Shown: positions 6,460 through 13,547, counted from the first letter of the stretch. The stretch: 14,040 nt of DNA from Prevotella sp. UBA4339 (GCA_002393725.1 DGTJ01000060.1:1-14040); one strand, 5' to 3'. Notes: generated by a model not told the origin, from the letters alone. Numbers and translations: made by a program.

Positions 6460-8454
6460 TCATGAGATACCGGTGATCACGAAACGTGCACCTTTGGTAT
6501 AATTCTGGTCTAATGAGATGTTGTAGCCCATCGCTGTTGCGAGGCGGTGCGCCAGAGCCAAACCAATACCAAGACTATGCTCGTCGGATGACAGGCGTAC
6601 AAACGGCTCAAAGATACGTTCAGCCTCTTCGGATGGTATGACAGGCCCTTCGTTGCTTACTGATATGGTATACGAACCATCGGCAGCGCCATGACAACTT
6701 ACAAGCACAGTACCGCCAGTGGCATATTTATCAGCATTGTCCAACAGGCAGTTAAGCAGTTCCTGCAATAGCGAACTGACATTTATAACCACATCATCGG
6801 GCACGCTTGACTTGAATTCTGCTGTCAGTAAACGAGGTCTATCAGGGCTCAGAGGTGAAGCATTGGTATGCAGATCGTAACTATTCAAAATAGACATTAC
6901 GATTTCGTTCATCCCTATTCTATCATTCTTGAGATCCTTGAAATCATCGCTATAGATACTAAACAAGAGGAATTCGTGGGTAGAAGAAGCCACATGGTAG
7001 GCTTCGCGACATACTACTGATCGCATTTGCATATACTCATCGTGAGGTATTTGTCCGTTACCATCGAGTATCACCTCTGCTGTATTTATCAGTGTAAGCA
7101 GTGGCGAACGCAGGGCGTCAAAACATATTTTCTTCTCCTTTTCAGTGATACCCGATGTCCCCTGAGCATAAGAATCGAGCACGGGATCCATCAGCGAGTC
7201 AATGCTTCTGGCGGCTACGACGATGTCGTTGTATCGTTTTGCACGCTCATCTGGCTTAAGGCGGAAGTTAGGGTCGTTGAAGATACGTGCATAGTTTCTC
7301 AAGACGCTGATAGGCGAGTCCAGTTTCTCCTGCATGGACTTCACGAAAGCAAGTCGAATGGCCTGGCCAGCCTCACTGCTCCTGCGAGCCTCCTGCAACT
7401 GCAGGAATTGCTCCCTCATTCGCTTATTCTTCTGATGACGATATAAGAGAATGCCTATGAGCATACCTATAATGATGATGGCCATTATTCCGACAACTAC
7501 CAGCTGTGTACGTCTCAGTTCAGACTTGTCCTGCTCTGCCTGAAGCAGGGCAATATCCTGCGTCATATCCAATATGTCTTCTTCCAGCACCTCGCGCTCC
7601 GAGGCTTGTGAAAGGCTGTCCTTGAGTTCTGCAGCCCTGTAGGCTCGCTCCCAGTCACCCATCTGCTCGTACACATTCATGCGCAGCTCTGTGGCTGTAA
7701 GGGGCACATTGATAGAGTCGCACCAGGCAAGTGCTGACTTATAGTCGTTCTGCATCAGGTAGCGACACACCATCACCTGCTGAAGATTAGTTGAATTGAA
7801 CTGTTCTTTCTGATTCCTCCTTATACTGTCATATCTGGCAAAATACCGATTAAATGCTTCTTTATCGCCCAGCTTATTAGCAATAATACATCTGTAACCT
7901 AACACCCCGCTGTCATACATCGGATTTTTCAGCATCTGCTTCGGCAGACTGTCAAGACATGCCATCGCCTCTGCAGGACGATTGAAACTGAGCGACTGAG
8001 CCAATGAGAGGTAGGCATTAAATGTTGTCACGGGATCATTCTCAACATCTATTCCCTCAAGTGAGAGCCGGAAGTATTTCTCTCCCATCTCTGGCAAATT
8101 ATGACCATTATAGAAGATGCCCAAACTCATGTTTGACACATACAAAAACTCTTTCAGATTGCGCTTGCGTATGTCATTAATAATGCGGCTAATCTCAGTA
8201 TAGGCACGATAGAAGTGCTTGTTGTTGACTTCATAAATCACACGATTCATCCACATGCGATAGTATTTTTGCCAGTCCTTCTGCTGCTCCAGGTGGTTCA
8301 TAAAAGCATTATGTGCCTCATAGAAAGCAGAGTCGTTGCCACTCATCTGTGCCTCATAGAGCCGTTGTACGAGAGCCTGCTCCTGTGCAAAAATAGATAC
8401 AGTCGACAAAAGCAATGCCACGGATAAATAAACCTTTTTTAAAATTAATATCAT
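6460..8454 (-). CDS. TPR sensor-kinase-like protein lacking the phospho-acceptor histidine
   Basis: A 664-residue membrane protein laid out like a Bacteroidetes TPR histidine kinase: signal peptide 1-23, helical TPR-like periplasmic region about 25-285, coiled coil 285-315, membrane helix 318-338, then cytoplasmic DHp and ATP-binding parts. The ATPase domain looks intact: N-box LLDNADKYA with N573, F-box IFEPF (614-618), G2 box SLGIGL (627-632). Its G1 box is NEGPVIP with Asn601 where Asp is usual. In the DHp region the normal SHExRTPL is replaced by QEKLDSPI (375-382), with E376 at the histidine position. A second DHp-like unit at 440-505 has FDALRSPL with D446 at that position. No response regulator is encoded nearby. 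It may be a pseudokinase, a scaffold or an ATP-binding sensor. Single gene, ATG at 8454. Confidence 0.85.
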   Translation of the reverse strand: MILILKKVYLSVALLLSTVSIFAQEQALVQRLYEAQMSGNDSAFYEAHNAFMNHLEQQKDWQKYYRMWMNRVIYEVNNKHFYRAYTEISRIINDIRKRNLKEFLYVSNMSLGIFYNGHNLPEMGEKYFRLSLEGIDVENDPVTTFNAYLSLAQSLSFNRPAEAMACLDSLPKQMLKNPMYDSGVLGYRCIIANKLGDKEAFNRYFARYDSIRRNQKEQFNSTNLQQVMVCRYLMQNDYKSALAWCDSINVPLTATELRMNVYEQMGDWERAYRAAELKDSLSQASEREVLEEDILDMTQDIALLQAEQDKSELRRTQLVVVGIMAIIIIGMLIGILLYRHQKNKRMREQFLQLQEARRSSEAGQAIRLAFVKSMQEKLDSPISVLRNYARIFNDPNFRLKPDERAKRYNDIVVAARSIDSLMDPVLDSYAQGTSGITEKEKKICFDALRSPLLTLINTAEVILDGNGQIPHDEYMQMRSVVCREAYHVASSTHEFLLFSIYSDDFKDLKNDRIGMNEIVMSILNSYDLHTNASPLSPDRPRLLTAEFKSSVPDDVVINVSSLLQELLNCLLDNADKYATGGTVLVSCHGAADGSYTISVSNEGPVIPSEEAERIFEPFVRLSSDEHSLGIGLALAHRLATAMGYNISLDQNYTKGARFVITGIS

Positions 8455-8477
8455 CTCTTAGTCTATTTATTTTTCTG

Positions 8478-8485
8478 CAAATATA
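8478..8485 (-). promoter_or_regulatory. Probable -7 box for the kinase-like gene
   Basis: TATATTTG on the minus strand fits TAnnTTTG and lies 23 bases upstream of the ATG at 8454. No TTTG-like -33 box is seen at the right distance. Confidence 0.45.
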
Positions 8486-8625
8486 ATATTATTTTTAAGA
8501 AAAAGCGATGCTCTTGACCGCCAAAAATGCATTTTTTGTAAATTCTGAAAGAGAAATTGTTATTTTAAAAAGTTCTAATTACAAAAGAAGCGCAATTTGG
8601 AATTATATCAGCCAATAAGGAAATG
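8486..8625. other. AT-rich intergenic DNA
   Basis: Between the kinase promoter and the transporter relic I see only AT-rich sequence with A/T runs. No open frame, RNA gene, repeat or strong hairpin could be supported. Together with the relic at 8626-8776 it fills the gene-poor stretch 8455-8820. Confidence 0.5.
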
Positions 8626-8776
8626 TCAAATATTTCGTGAAAAAGCGCGGCGAGTCTGCAAGAGAACGCTGAGCAGTATTAGAGCGATGCCGATATAGAA
8701 TGAGTAATTTATCTCCCTACCCTCGCCGAAGCACACTCAGGTGCAATTGGATAAATCCTTTTCTTGTCTCGTCCAT
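8626..8776 (-). pseudogene. Relic of an EamA-family transporter with a large internal deletion
   Basis: Two pieces of a transporter lie in the right order and orientation but in different frames. From the ATG at 8776 the reading is MDETRKGFIQLHLSVL, like the N-terminal start of some EamA proteins, ending at a TAG after 19 codons. In another frame, just after this, comes GEGREINYSFYIGIALILL followed by SVLLQTRRAFSRNI and a TGA at 8628-8626. That resembles the short loop, last membrane helix and basic tail of such a transporter. The join is near 8727-8732. About 230 codons would be missing and the frame is shifted, so no product is expected. Family assignment rests on short matches and my memory of the family. 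It is not a copy of the intact transporter at 2507-3430, whose ends differ. Confidence 0.6.
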
Positions 8777-8820
8777 CTCTATTGCTCTATGTCATCGAAT
8801 GTTTCACTTGCAACAAGTTC

Positions 8821-9498
8821 TTAATGGCTACTGGCTGAGAGTATTTCATCCAGCTTTTTCAGAATGCAAAACCGGTCTTTCTTGAATTCATCCTTCGTCA
8901 ATCCTTTGATATACTCCTCCATCTCTGGATACATACTGAATGTGTTTAAAAGGGTCTTCCTGCGCTTTTCGCTGAATTTCTCTTCGGGCTTGGCAAAAGC
9001 TTTGGCATATGCCATTTCATCGGTCTTAAAAAGGAGTTTGAAGCCATACAGCATGTGATAGGAAATATATCCCTTCACATGTTTTCCTTTACATCTGAGT
9101 CCAACCATAATAGGATTGGTATCGGGTTCAGAAATTTTATCATCAAATGTGAAATCAACGAACTGTGGTTCCCATTTTGATTTCATATCGGGATATTTGT
9201 CAAACCACATTGCCATACTGTCGATGTCACAGTTTTTAAACTTGCTACTTTTAGTGAAAAGCTTTGCGTCTGGCTTTAATTTTATCACCGAGTCCGATGC
9301 ACTGGGAAGTCGGTAAATGCTATACATAAATTTAACATAATTCTGAAGATAGCCTTCAGCAGTCGTACCATCTTTTAAATAAACCATGGCATGAGGGACG
9401 GTTTTCACAATTTTTTCTTTCTTCACTTCTGGCTCTTGCGCCAAGACTGGTCCGAATAGTAGTAAGCTACAAATCGCGCTAAAAAACAGTTTTTTCAT
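8821..9498 (-). CDS. Secreted protein of unknown function
   Basis: Predicted 225-residue exported protein; I do not recognise the family. MKKLFFSAICSLLLFGPVLA is a clear signal peptide with cleavage before QEPEV, so the mature protein is probably periplasmic, or exported further. The mature part starts with a Lys/Glu-rich stretch (about 22-35), then AMVYLKDGTTAEGYLQNYV, a mixed alpha/beta middle with several Asp/Lys-rich turns, and a Lys/Glu-rich helical C-terminus (about 165-220). No lipobox, membrane helix or catalytic motif is evident. The frame continues upstream to an ATG at 9579, but that codon overlaps the promoter's -7 box and would bury the signal peptide; 9498 is preferred. Single gene; the transporter relic lies 44 bp downstream. 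Confidence 0.75.
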   Translation of the reverse strand: MKKLFFSAICSLLLFGPVLAQEPEVKKEKIVKTVPHAMVYLKDGTTAEGYLQNYVKFMYSIYRLPSASDSVIKLKPDAKLFTKSSKFKNCDIDSMAMWFDKYPDMKSKWEPQFVDFTFDDKISEPDTNPIMVGLRCKGKHVKGYISYHMLYGFKLLFKTDEMAYAKAFAKPEEKFSEKRRKTLLNTFSMYPEMEEYIKGLTKDEFKKDRFCILKKLDEILSASSH

Positions 9499-9576
9499 GC
9501 TATAACAATATAAAAAGTTAAATATTTGTAATACTCCACGATGGATCCTGCCCCTTCGTGATTGAGTTTGGGCATG

Positions 9577-9608
9577 CAAAATTAAACAAAAATATTGAGA
9601 CCTCCAAA
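9577..9608 (-). promoter_or_regulatory. Promoter of the secreted unknown protein
   Basis: TTTG (9608-9605), a 20-bp spacer and TAATTTTG (9584-9577) on the minus strand match both boxes of the Bacteroidetes promoter. The predicted start near 9570 leaves a leader of about 72 bases before the ATG at 9498, long for this window. I saw no clear structure in that leader. Confidence 0.7.
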
Positions 9609-9697
9609 AGATTCCTATGGATTTTAAAAAGTTTACGCAAAATTTGTTCAGGGACTTTTTTTTAATAATTAACGATACAACTTTCAGAATAAAATTG

Positions 9698-9705
9698 TAA
9701 CTTTG
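9698..9705 (+). promoter_or_regulatory. Probable -7 box for the ferritin gene
   Basis: TAACTTTG fits TAnnTTTG and lies 45 bases upstream of the ferritin ATG. The -33 position has no good TTTG, so an activator such as a peroxide or iron regulator could be needed. That last point is inference; no Fur- or OxyR-like site was recognised. Confidence 0.55.
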
Positions 9706-9749
9706 CAGCTGCTATTCAAAAGAAGTATAACACTAAAGACAAAACGATT

Positions 9750-10241
9750 ATGAACATTTCAAAGAAAATGCAAGATGCGTTTAACGCACAAATCACAGCT
9801 GAGCTGTATTCATCGAATCTTTATCTGCAGATGGCCTTCTGGTTCCGCAAGGAAGGATGGAAGGGCTTTGCCAACTGGATGTTTGACCATTCGAACGAGG
9901 AGAAGGAGCATGCCCTGAAGATGGCCGATTTCGTGCTGAACCGTGGTGGCGAGGCTCTGGTAACGGCTATTGATGCGCCAGAAAATGATTTCAAGGACCC
10001 TAAGGACATTTTCGAGCGCACGCTGAAGCACGAGATGTGGGTCACGGAGAAAATCAACGAGCTGGCCGATGTGGCTGATGCCGAACACGACCGCGCAAGC
10101 ATCAATTTCGTAGACCAATTCATCGATGAGCAGGTAGAAGAAGAGAAGACCGTTCGCGACATTCTCAACCTCTTCCGCCATCGCGACGGACATACCGTTG
10201 CCACCATCGATGACATCGTAGGTAGCATAAAGGAGGGTTAA
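9750..10241 (+). CDS. ftnA: Bacterial non-haem ferritin
   Basis: Cytoplasmic iron-storage protein that forms a 24-subunit shell, oxidises Fe(II) and stores it as mineral. The 163 residues form the usual four-helix bundle plus a short fifth helix. The ferroxidase ligands are all visible, each one residue later than in E. coli FtnA: E18 (TAELY), Y25, E51 and H54 (EEKEH), E95 (KHEMW), Q128 and E131 (DEQVEEE). No haem-binding methionine feature or encapsulin tag is apparent. The ATG at 9750 gives the family N-terminus MNISKKMQDAFN. Transcribed alone, from the -7 box at 9698-9705 to the hairpin overlapping its stop codon, and divergent from the secreted unknown protein. Confidence 0.96.
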   Translation: MNISKKMQDAFNAQITAELYSSNLYLQMAFWFRKEGWKGFANWMFDHSNEEKEHALKMADFVLNRGGEALVTAIDAPENDFKDPKDIFERTLKHEMWVTEKINELADVADAEHDRASINFVDQFIDEQVEEEKTVRDILNLFRHRDGHTVATIDDIVGSIKEG

Positions 10242-10255
10242 AGCCCTCCTTTTTT
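10229..10255 (+). terminator. Rho-independent terminator of the ferritin gene
   Basis: AAGGAGGG (10230-10237) pairs with CCCTCCTT (10244-10251) around a 6-base loop, followed by a run of T to 10255. The ferritin TAA stop (10239-10241) sits inside the loop, so termination comes immediately at the gene end. Confidence 0.92.
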
Positions 10256-10290
10256 ATGTTCCAATCGCTGATGCCAAGAGTCCAGATACT

Positions 10291-10629
10291 TTATGCACTT
10301 AGAATAGCTGGAAGATACCGATAGGCAAGCCATGAAATAATAGTAGCGGTAAAATACACTATTATATAAATAGGTATCACGCTGAAAAATCCATTATATG
10401 TAATTCCTATATGACCTGATGCCGTACTTATCAGTAACGGGACTCCTCCACATATAAAATAATATACGATGGAATGGCGGCCTGTCCATTCAACCATCGA
10501 AACAGAAGGCATACGCTTAAAGCATATGGTCAGAAGTAATACAGCGGCTAAGTTGTCGATGATGAAAAGGGTGAATGATGATACTATTACGGGGCCGAAA
10601 ACCATTTGCAAGCCTTTCGTTCTTCCAGA
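10291..10629 (-). pseudogene. C-terminal relic of an acyltransferase-3 family membrane protein
   Basis: About 112 codons are open from 10629 with no ATG at the head; the first possible starts are TTG at 10611 and ATG at 10605. The sequence has three hydrophobic segments. WTGRHSIVYYFICGG (about 41-55 counted from the TTG) resembles the GxxSlxiYxxH-type region near the end of acyltransferase-3 (OafA/WecH-like) proteins, and the reading ends after a last helix, as those proteins do. Full-length members have about 330-380 residues and about ten helices, so roughly two thirds, including the catalytic N-terminal part, is gone. The fragment begins within 10 bp of the AraC-type gene's stop codon, so the missing part was probably removed when these sequences were joined. 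It could still be translated as a small membrane protein, but I consider that less likely. Confidence 0.65.
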
Positions 10630-10638
10630 TTACACATC

Positions 10639-11763
10639 TTACCTCCCATCGATGTCGCGCATCCAAGCCGTTACCGTCTGCCCCATGCGCTGCTTGAAGG
10701 CCATGCCGAATGTACTGTAGCTCCTGAAGCCGCTCTGCTGAGCCAGTTGCTGAGCGGTGAGCGGATGCCCACTGTCGACTGACTCGCGATAGAATCGGAT
10801 GAAGTGCTCGATGCGCAGGTTGTTGATATAGGCATTGTAGGTGGTGTGCTGCTGGGCGAAATACTGGCTGAGGTAACTGCGGTTGGTGCCGATGGCCTTA
10901 CTGAGATCGCCGAGTCGGATATCGTGGCGCAGATAGAGGTGCGTAGCCTCGCAATGCTGCTCCAACAGCTGACCGATGCTGGAGGCGGACTTCGCTGACA
11001 GTGCCATCGATGGAATGGGCTTTTCTGCCTCGCACGGAGTAGCCTGGCAGTCTGTGTCACCCTGTTCATCCAGCCTTTGGAGCGTCTCCACACGCCATAG
11101 CAGCAGGCCGATAAGCACAATGTCGTTCACCTGGACAATATACGCAAAGACTCTGCTATTATCTATCATTATATAGAAGCAAAGTATCAGCCAGCATACG
11201 AATATCGCCACGAAACTCTGCCACACCTCCTTATGCTCCAAGTCGGCATAGTTGTCGCGCAGCCATCGCCCGTACTGCCTGACGGCCTGCGCCATCGTTA
11301 TCATAAAGACGATGCCGAACAAGAGGATATACATCCTCAGATATGACACAAAGACATAGTCACGGTAAATGATGCATGCCACCAGAATGACCGCTACTGG
11401 CACCTGCGCCACGACGACAGGCCATAGCGGGCGCCGACGGTCTTGCAGCATCGCCAGCAGCGTGACCATCAACACTGGCACCAGCGTCAGGCAGTCCAGC
11501 CCAGCCCCCACAATTATAGCTATCCACGGATCGCTTATCACGTGGAAACAAGTCAGCAGCGCCCACCACACATGACCCAGGACCACCAGCGCAAAGAAAG
11601 CCGCCGTCCATCGGCGCAGGCGCAAGGGTGGAGTTATCTCGGGCGCAATGGCATTGCCGCGACGGAATAACATATAGACACCAGCAACGAGAGCCAAAAA
11701 CGTTATTCCTCCGTAAAATATCACGTAGACTAAATCATTATATAACTGCTGCTCCTCGTACAT
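10639..11763 (-). CDS. Membrane-anchored AraC-family transcriptional regulator
   Basis: A 374-residue regulator with an N-terminal membrane domain instead of a sugar-binding domain. Seven hydrophobic segments lie near residues 12-33, 53-73, 79-105, 114-133, 140-160, 184-202 and 206-225. A linker (about 226-270) leads to an AraC-type DNA-binding domain at about 278-370. The first helix-turn-helix is LGDLSKAIGTNRSYLSQYF (284-302). The second region, LTAQQLAQQSGFRSYSTFGM (335-354), is followed by the family end MGQTVTAWM. This layout is common in Bacteroidetes; the signal it senses is unknown. The gene is divergent from the amino acid symporter with a 356-bp spacer between start codons, so control of that gene or of itself is plausible but not shown. 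Confidence 0.9.
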   Translation of the reverse strand: MYEEQQLYNDLVYVIFYGGITFLALVAGVYMLFRRGNAIAPEITPPLRLRRWTAAFFALVVLGHVWWALLTCFHVISDPWIAIIVGAGLDCLTLVPVLMVTLLAMLQDRRRPLWPVVVAQVPVAVILVACIIYRDYVFVSYLRMYILLFGIVFMITMAQAVRQYGRWLRDNYADLEHKEVWQSFVAIFVCWLILCFYIMIDNSRVFAYIVQVNDIVLIGLLLWRVETLQRLDEQGDTDCQATPCEAEKPIPSMALSAKSASSIGQLLEQHCEATHLYLRHDIRLGDLSKAIGTNRSYLSQYFAQQHTTYNAYINNLRIEHFIRFYRESVDSGHPLTAQQLAQQSGFRSYSTFGMAFKQRMGQTVTAWMRDIDGR

Positions 11764-11805
11764 TTTTTGCTAACTGATAACGTTGTTATATTGATTTTGC
11801 ATCGA

Positions 11806-11837
11806 CAAAGGTAAGAATAATTATCGAATCGACCAAA
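11806..11837 (-). promoter_or_regulatory. Promoter of the AraC-family regulator gene
   Basis: TTTG (11837-11834), a 20-bp spacer and TACCTTTG (11813-11806) on the minus strand match both Bacteroidetes boxes. The predicted leader is about 35 bases. Confidence 0.75.
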
Positions 11838-11902
11838 TATTCCGCCAATTCTTAACAAAAAAATTAGTACGCAACAGCACCGAGCCGTAACTTCTCAGAG
11901 CA

Positions 11903-11921
11903 CAAAGTGTCTGACACTTTG
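11903..11921. repeat. Perfect palindrome, copy 1 of a repeated element
   Basis: CAAAGTGTCTGACACTTTG has perfect 9-bp arms around a single T. Its 15-bp core AAGTGTCTGACACTT recurs at 13874-13888. It lies in the spacer between the divergent AraC and symporter genes, upstream of both promoters. It could be an operator, a dispersed repeat, or the end of a small mobile element. Confidence 0.75.
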
Positions 11922-11988
11922 CAACTTGCATAGACTGCTTGTCGCCATGAACGGGGATACATGTCGGGTGAATCTGAACGTAAGAAGT

Positions 11989-12033
11989 ACCTGGGGCTTT
12001 GGCCACATACCCAGGTGCCTGCCCCAAGTGGCC
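11989..12033. repeat. Two overlapping inverted repeats upstream of the symporter promoter
   Basis: ACCTGGG (11989-11995) pairs with CCCAGGT (12010-12016). GGCCAC (12001-12006), which lies in the loop of that hairpin, pairs with GTGGCC (12028-12033). The two pairings interlock, so in RNA they would be alternatives or a pseudoknot. The region is GC-rich compared with its flanks. It is upstream of the symporter's -7 box and so outside that gene's predicted leader. Confidence 0.5.
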
Positions 12034-12058
12034 GTTTGCGTACAAATTTGAATATAAA

Positions 12059-12090
12059 TTTCAGTTTATAAGCCTTTTTTATTACCTTTG
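12059..12090 (+). promoter_or_regulatory. Promoter of the AGCS symporter gene
   Basis: TTTC (12059-12062), a 20-bp spacer and TACCTTTG (12083-12090) fit the Bacteroidetes promoter. Transcription would start near 12097 with a leader of about 23 bases before the ATG at 12120. Confidence 0.65.
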
Positions 12091-12119
12091 CAGCGATTTT
12101 ATTCATCAATTCATCAAAT

Positions 12120-13547
12120 ATGAACGAACTGATAACCACTGTCAACGATGTGATATGGAGCTATGTGCTGATTGTGGCTCTGGTGGGATGTGGGATCTGG
12201 TTTACCTGGCGCACACGCTTTGTACAGTTCCGCATGGTAGGCGAGATGATACGATTGCTGACAGAATCGGCTGTGGATACCGTAGGGGAGCAAGTCAAGA
12301 ACAAAGGAACAGAGGGCAAGAAACGCCACATCTCATCGTTCCAGGCCTTTGCCGTGAGTGTGGCCACCCGAGTGGGCACTGGCAATCTGGCTGGTGTGGC
12401 CTCAGCCATCGCCATCGGTGGGCCTGGAGCCGTATTCTGGATGTGGCTCATCGCGCTGATGGGCTCAGCTACGGCATTCGTAGAGTCTACGTTGGCACAG
12501 CTTTATAAGCAGAAGCACAAGGATTCGTTCATCGGTGGTCCGGCCTACTATATCCAGAAAGGGCTGAAGCAGCGCTGGATGGCGGTGCTGTTTGCTATTC
12601 TGATTACCTGTCAGTTCGGCCTTTCCAACAACTCCATCCAGGCCAACACCATCTGCGGAGCCATGCATGAGGCCTTCGGTTTGTCGCCTGTATGGGTAGG
12701 AGCCGTATTAGCAGCTATGGCGCTGTTCATTGTCTTTGGCGGTATTCAGCGCATTGCCCACGTAAGTTCTATCCTGGTGCCTGTGATGGCAATAGGCTAT
12801 GTGATTCTTGCTATAGTCATCATCATCATGAACATCCATCTGATTCCGCATGTATTCAAGGTGATAGTGCTCGATGCCTTCGGCTTTAGCCAGATAGCCG
12901 GTGGCAGCATCGGTGCTGCGATGATGAACGGCATCAAGCGCGGACTCTTTTCTAACGAGGCAGGCGAAGGCAGTGCTCCAAACGTAGCAGCTACAGCCTC
13001 AACAACCCATCCCGTCAAACAGGGATTAATACAAGCTCTGGGCGTATTCACCGATACATTGCTTGTGTGCTCGTGTACTGCCTTTATCATCCTGATCAGC
13101 GGACTCTATCAGGTGCCAGGACTGAATGGCATCGCTCTCACGCAATCGGCCCTGCAGAATGAAGTAGGCAGCATCGGTCCTGTTTTCATCGCCATTGCCA
13201 TCTTCCTGTTCGCCTTCTCAAGCATCATCGGCAACTATTACTACGGTGAGGCTAACATCCGGTTCATCACACCAAATACGAAAGTGATGACGGCCTATCG
13301 CATTGCATCGGCAGGACTGATGGTGATATTCGGTTCCCTCGCCAGCTTTGAACTGGTGTGGAACATCGTTGATTTCTTCATGGCCTTCCTTACGGCCTGC
13401 AACCTTGTGGCTATCATCCTCCTTGGCCGCTATGCCTTCCGTCTGCTCGATGACTATCGCCAGCAGAAACGCAACGGCATCAAGGAGCCCGTCTTCCATC
13501 GCAGTCAACTGCCTGAGATAGAAAGCGACATCGAGTGTTGGGAATAA
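12120..13547 (+). CDS. AGCS-family sodium/alanine (or glycine) symporter
   Basis: Inner-membrane Na+-coupled amino acid importer of the alanine or glycine:cation symporter family (AlsT/AgcS-like). The 475 residues match the family length, with about ten or eleven hydrophobic segments. Signature blocks are RVGTGNLAGVASAIAIGGPG (about residues 84-103) and KRGLFSNEAGEGSAPNVAAT (about 268-287), both part of the substrate and Na+ path in this family. GGPAYYIQKGL is also typical. Alanine or glycine specificity is inferred; glutamine transporters also occur in the family. The ATG at 12120 sits just after a good promoter. Transcribed alone and divergent from the membrane AraC regulator. GGGTCA/TGACCC inverted arms just after the stop (13549-13571) lack a T run. 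Confidence 0.93.
   Translation: MNELITTVNDVIWSYVLIVALVGCGIWFTWRTRFVQFRMVGEMIRLLTESAVDTVGEQVKNKGTEGKKRHISSFQAFAVSVATRVGTGNLAGVASAIAIGGPGAVFWMWLIALMGSATAFVESTLAQLYKQKHKDSFIGGPAYYIQKGLKQRWMAVLFAILITCQFGLSNNSIQANTICGAMHEAFGLSPVWVGAVLAAMALFIVFGGIQRIAHVSSILVPVMAIGYVILAIVIIIMNIHLIPHVFKVIVLDAFGFSQIAGGSIGAAMMNGIKRGLFSNEAGEGSAPNVAATASTTHPVKQGLIQALGVFTDTLLVCSCTAFIILISGLYQVPGLNGIALTQSALQNEVGSIGPVFIAIAIFLFAFSSIIGNYYYGEANIRFITPNTKVMTAYRIASAGLMVIFGSLASFELVWNIVDFFMAFLTACNLVAIILLGRYAFRLLDDYRQQKRNGIKEPVFHRSQLPEIESDIECWE

Noticed and set aside
8700..8885. 61-residue plus-strand frame
   Set aside because: It is antisense to the transporter relic and the end of the secreted protein, with no promoter or family resemblance.
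9499..9579. 27-residue N-terminal extension of the secreted protein
   Set aside because: Its ATG overlaps the -7 box of a consensus promoter and would hide a clear signal peptide.
11821..12145. Short minus-strand open frames (74 and 93 residues) in the AraC/symporter spacer
   Set aside because: They run through promoter boxes and palindromes, have no domain signature, and look like chance frames in a repeated non-coding element.
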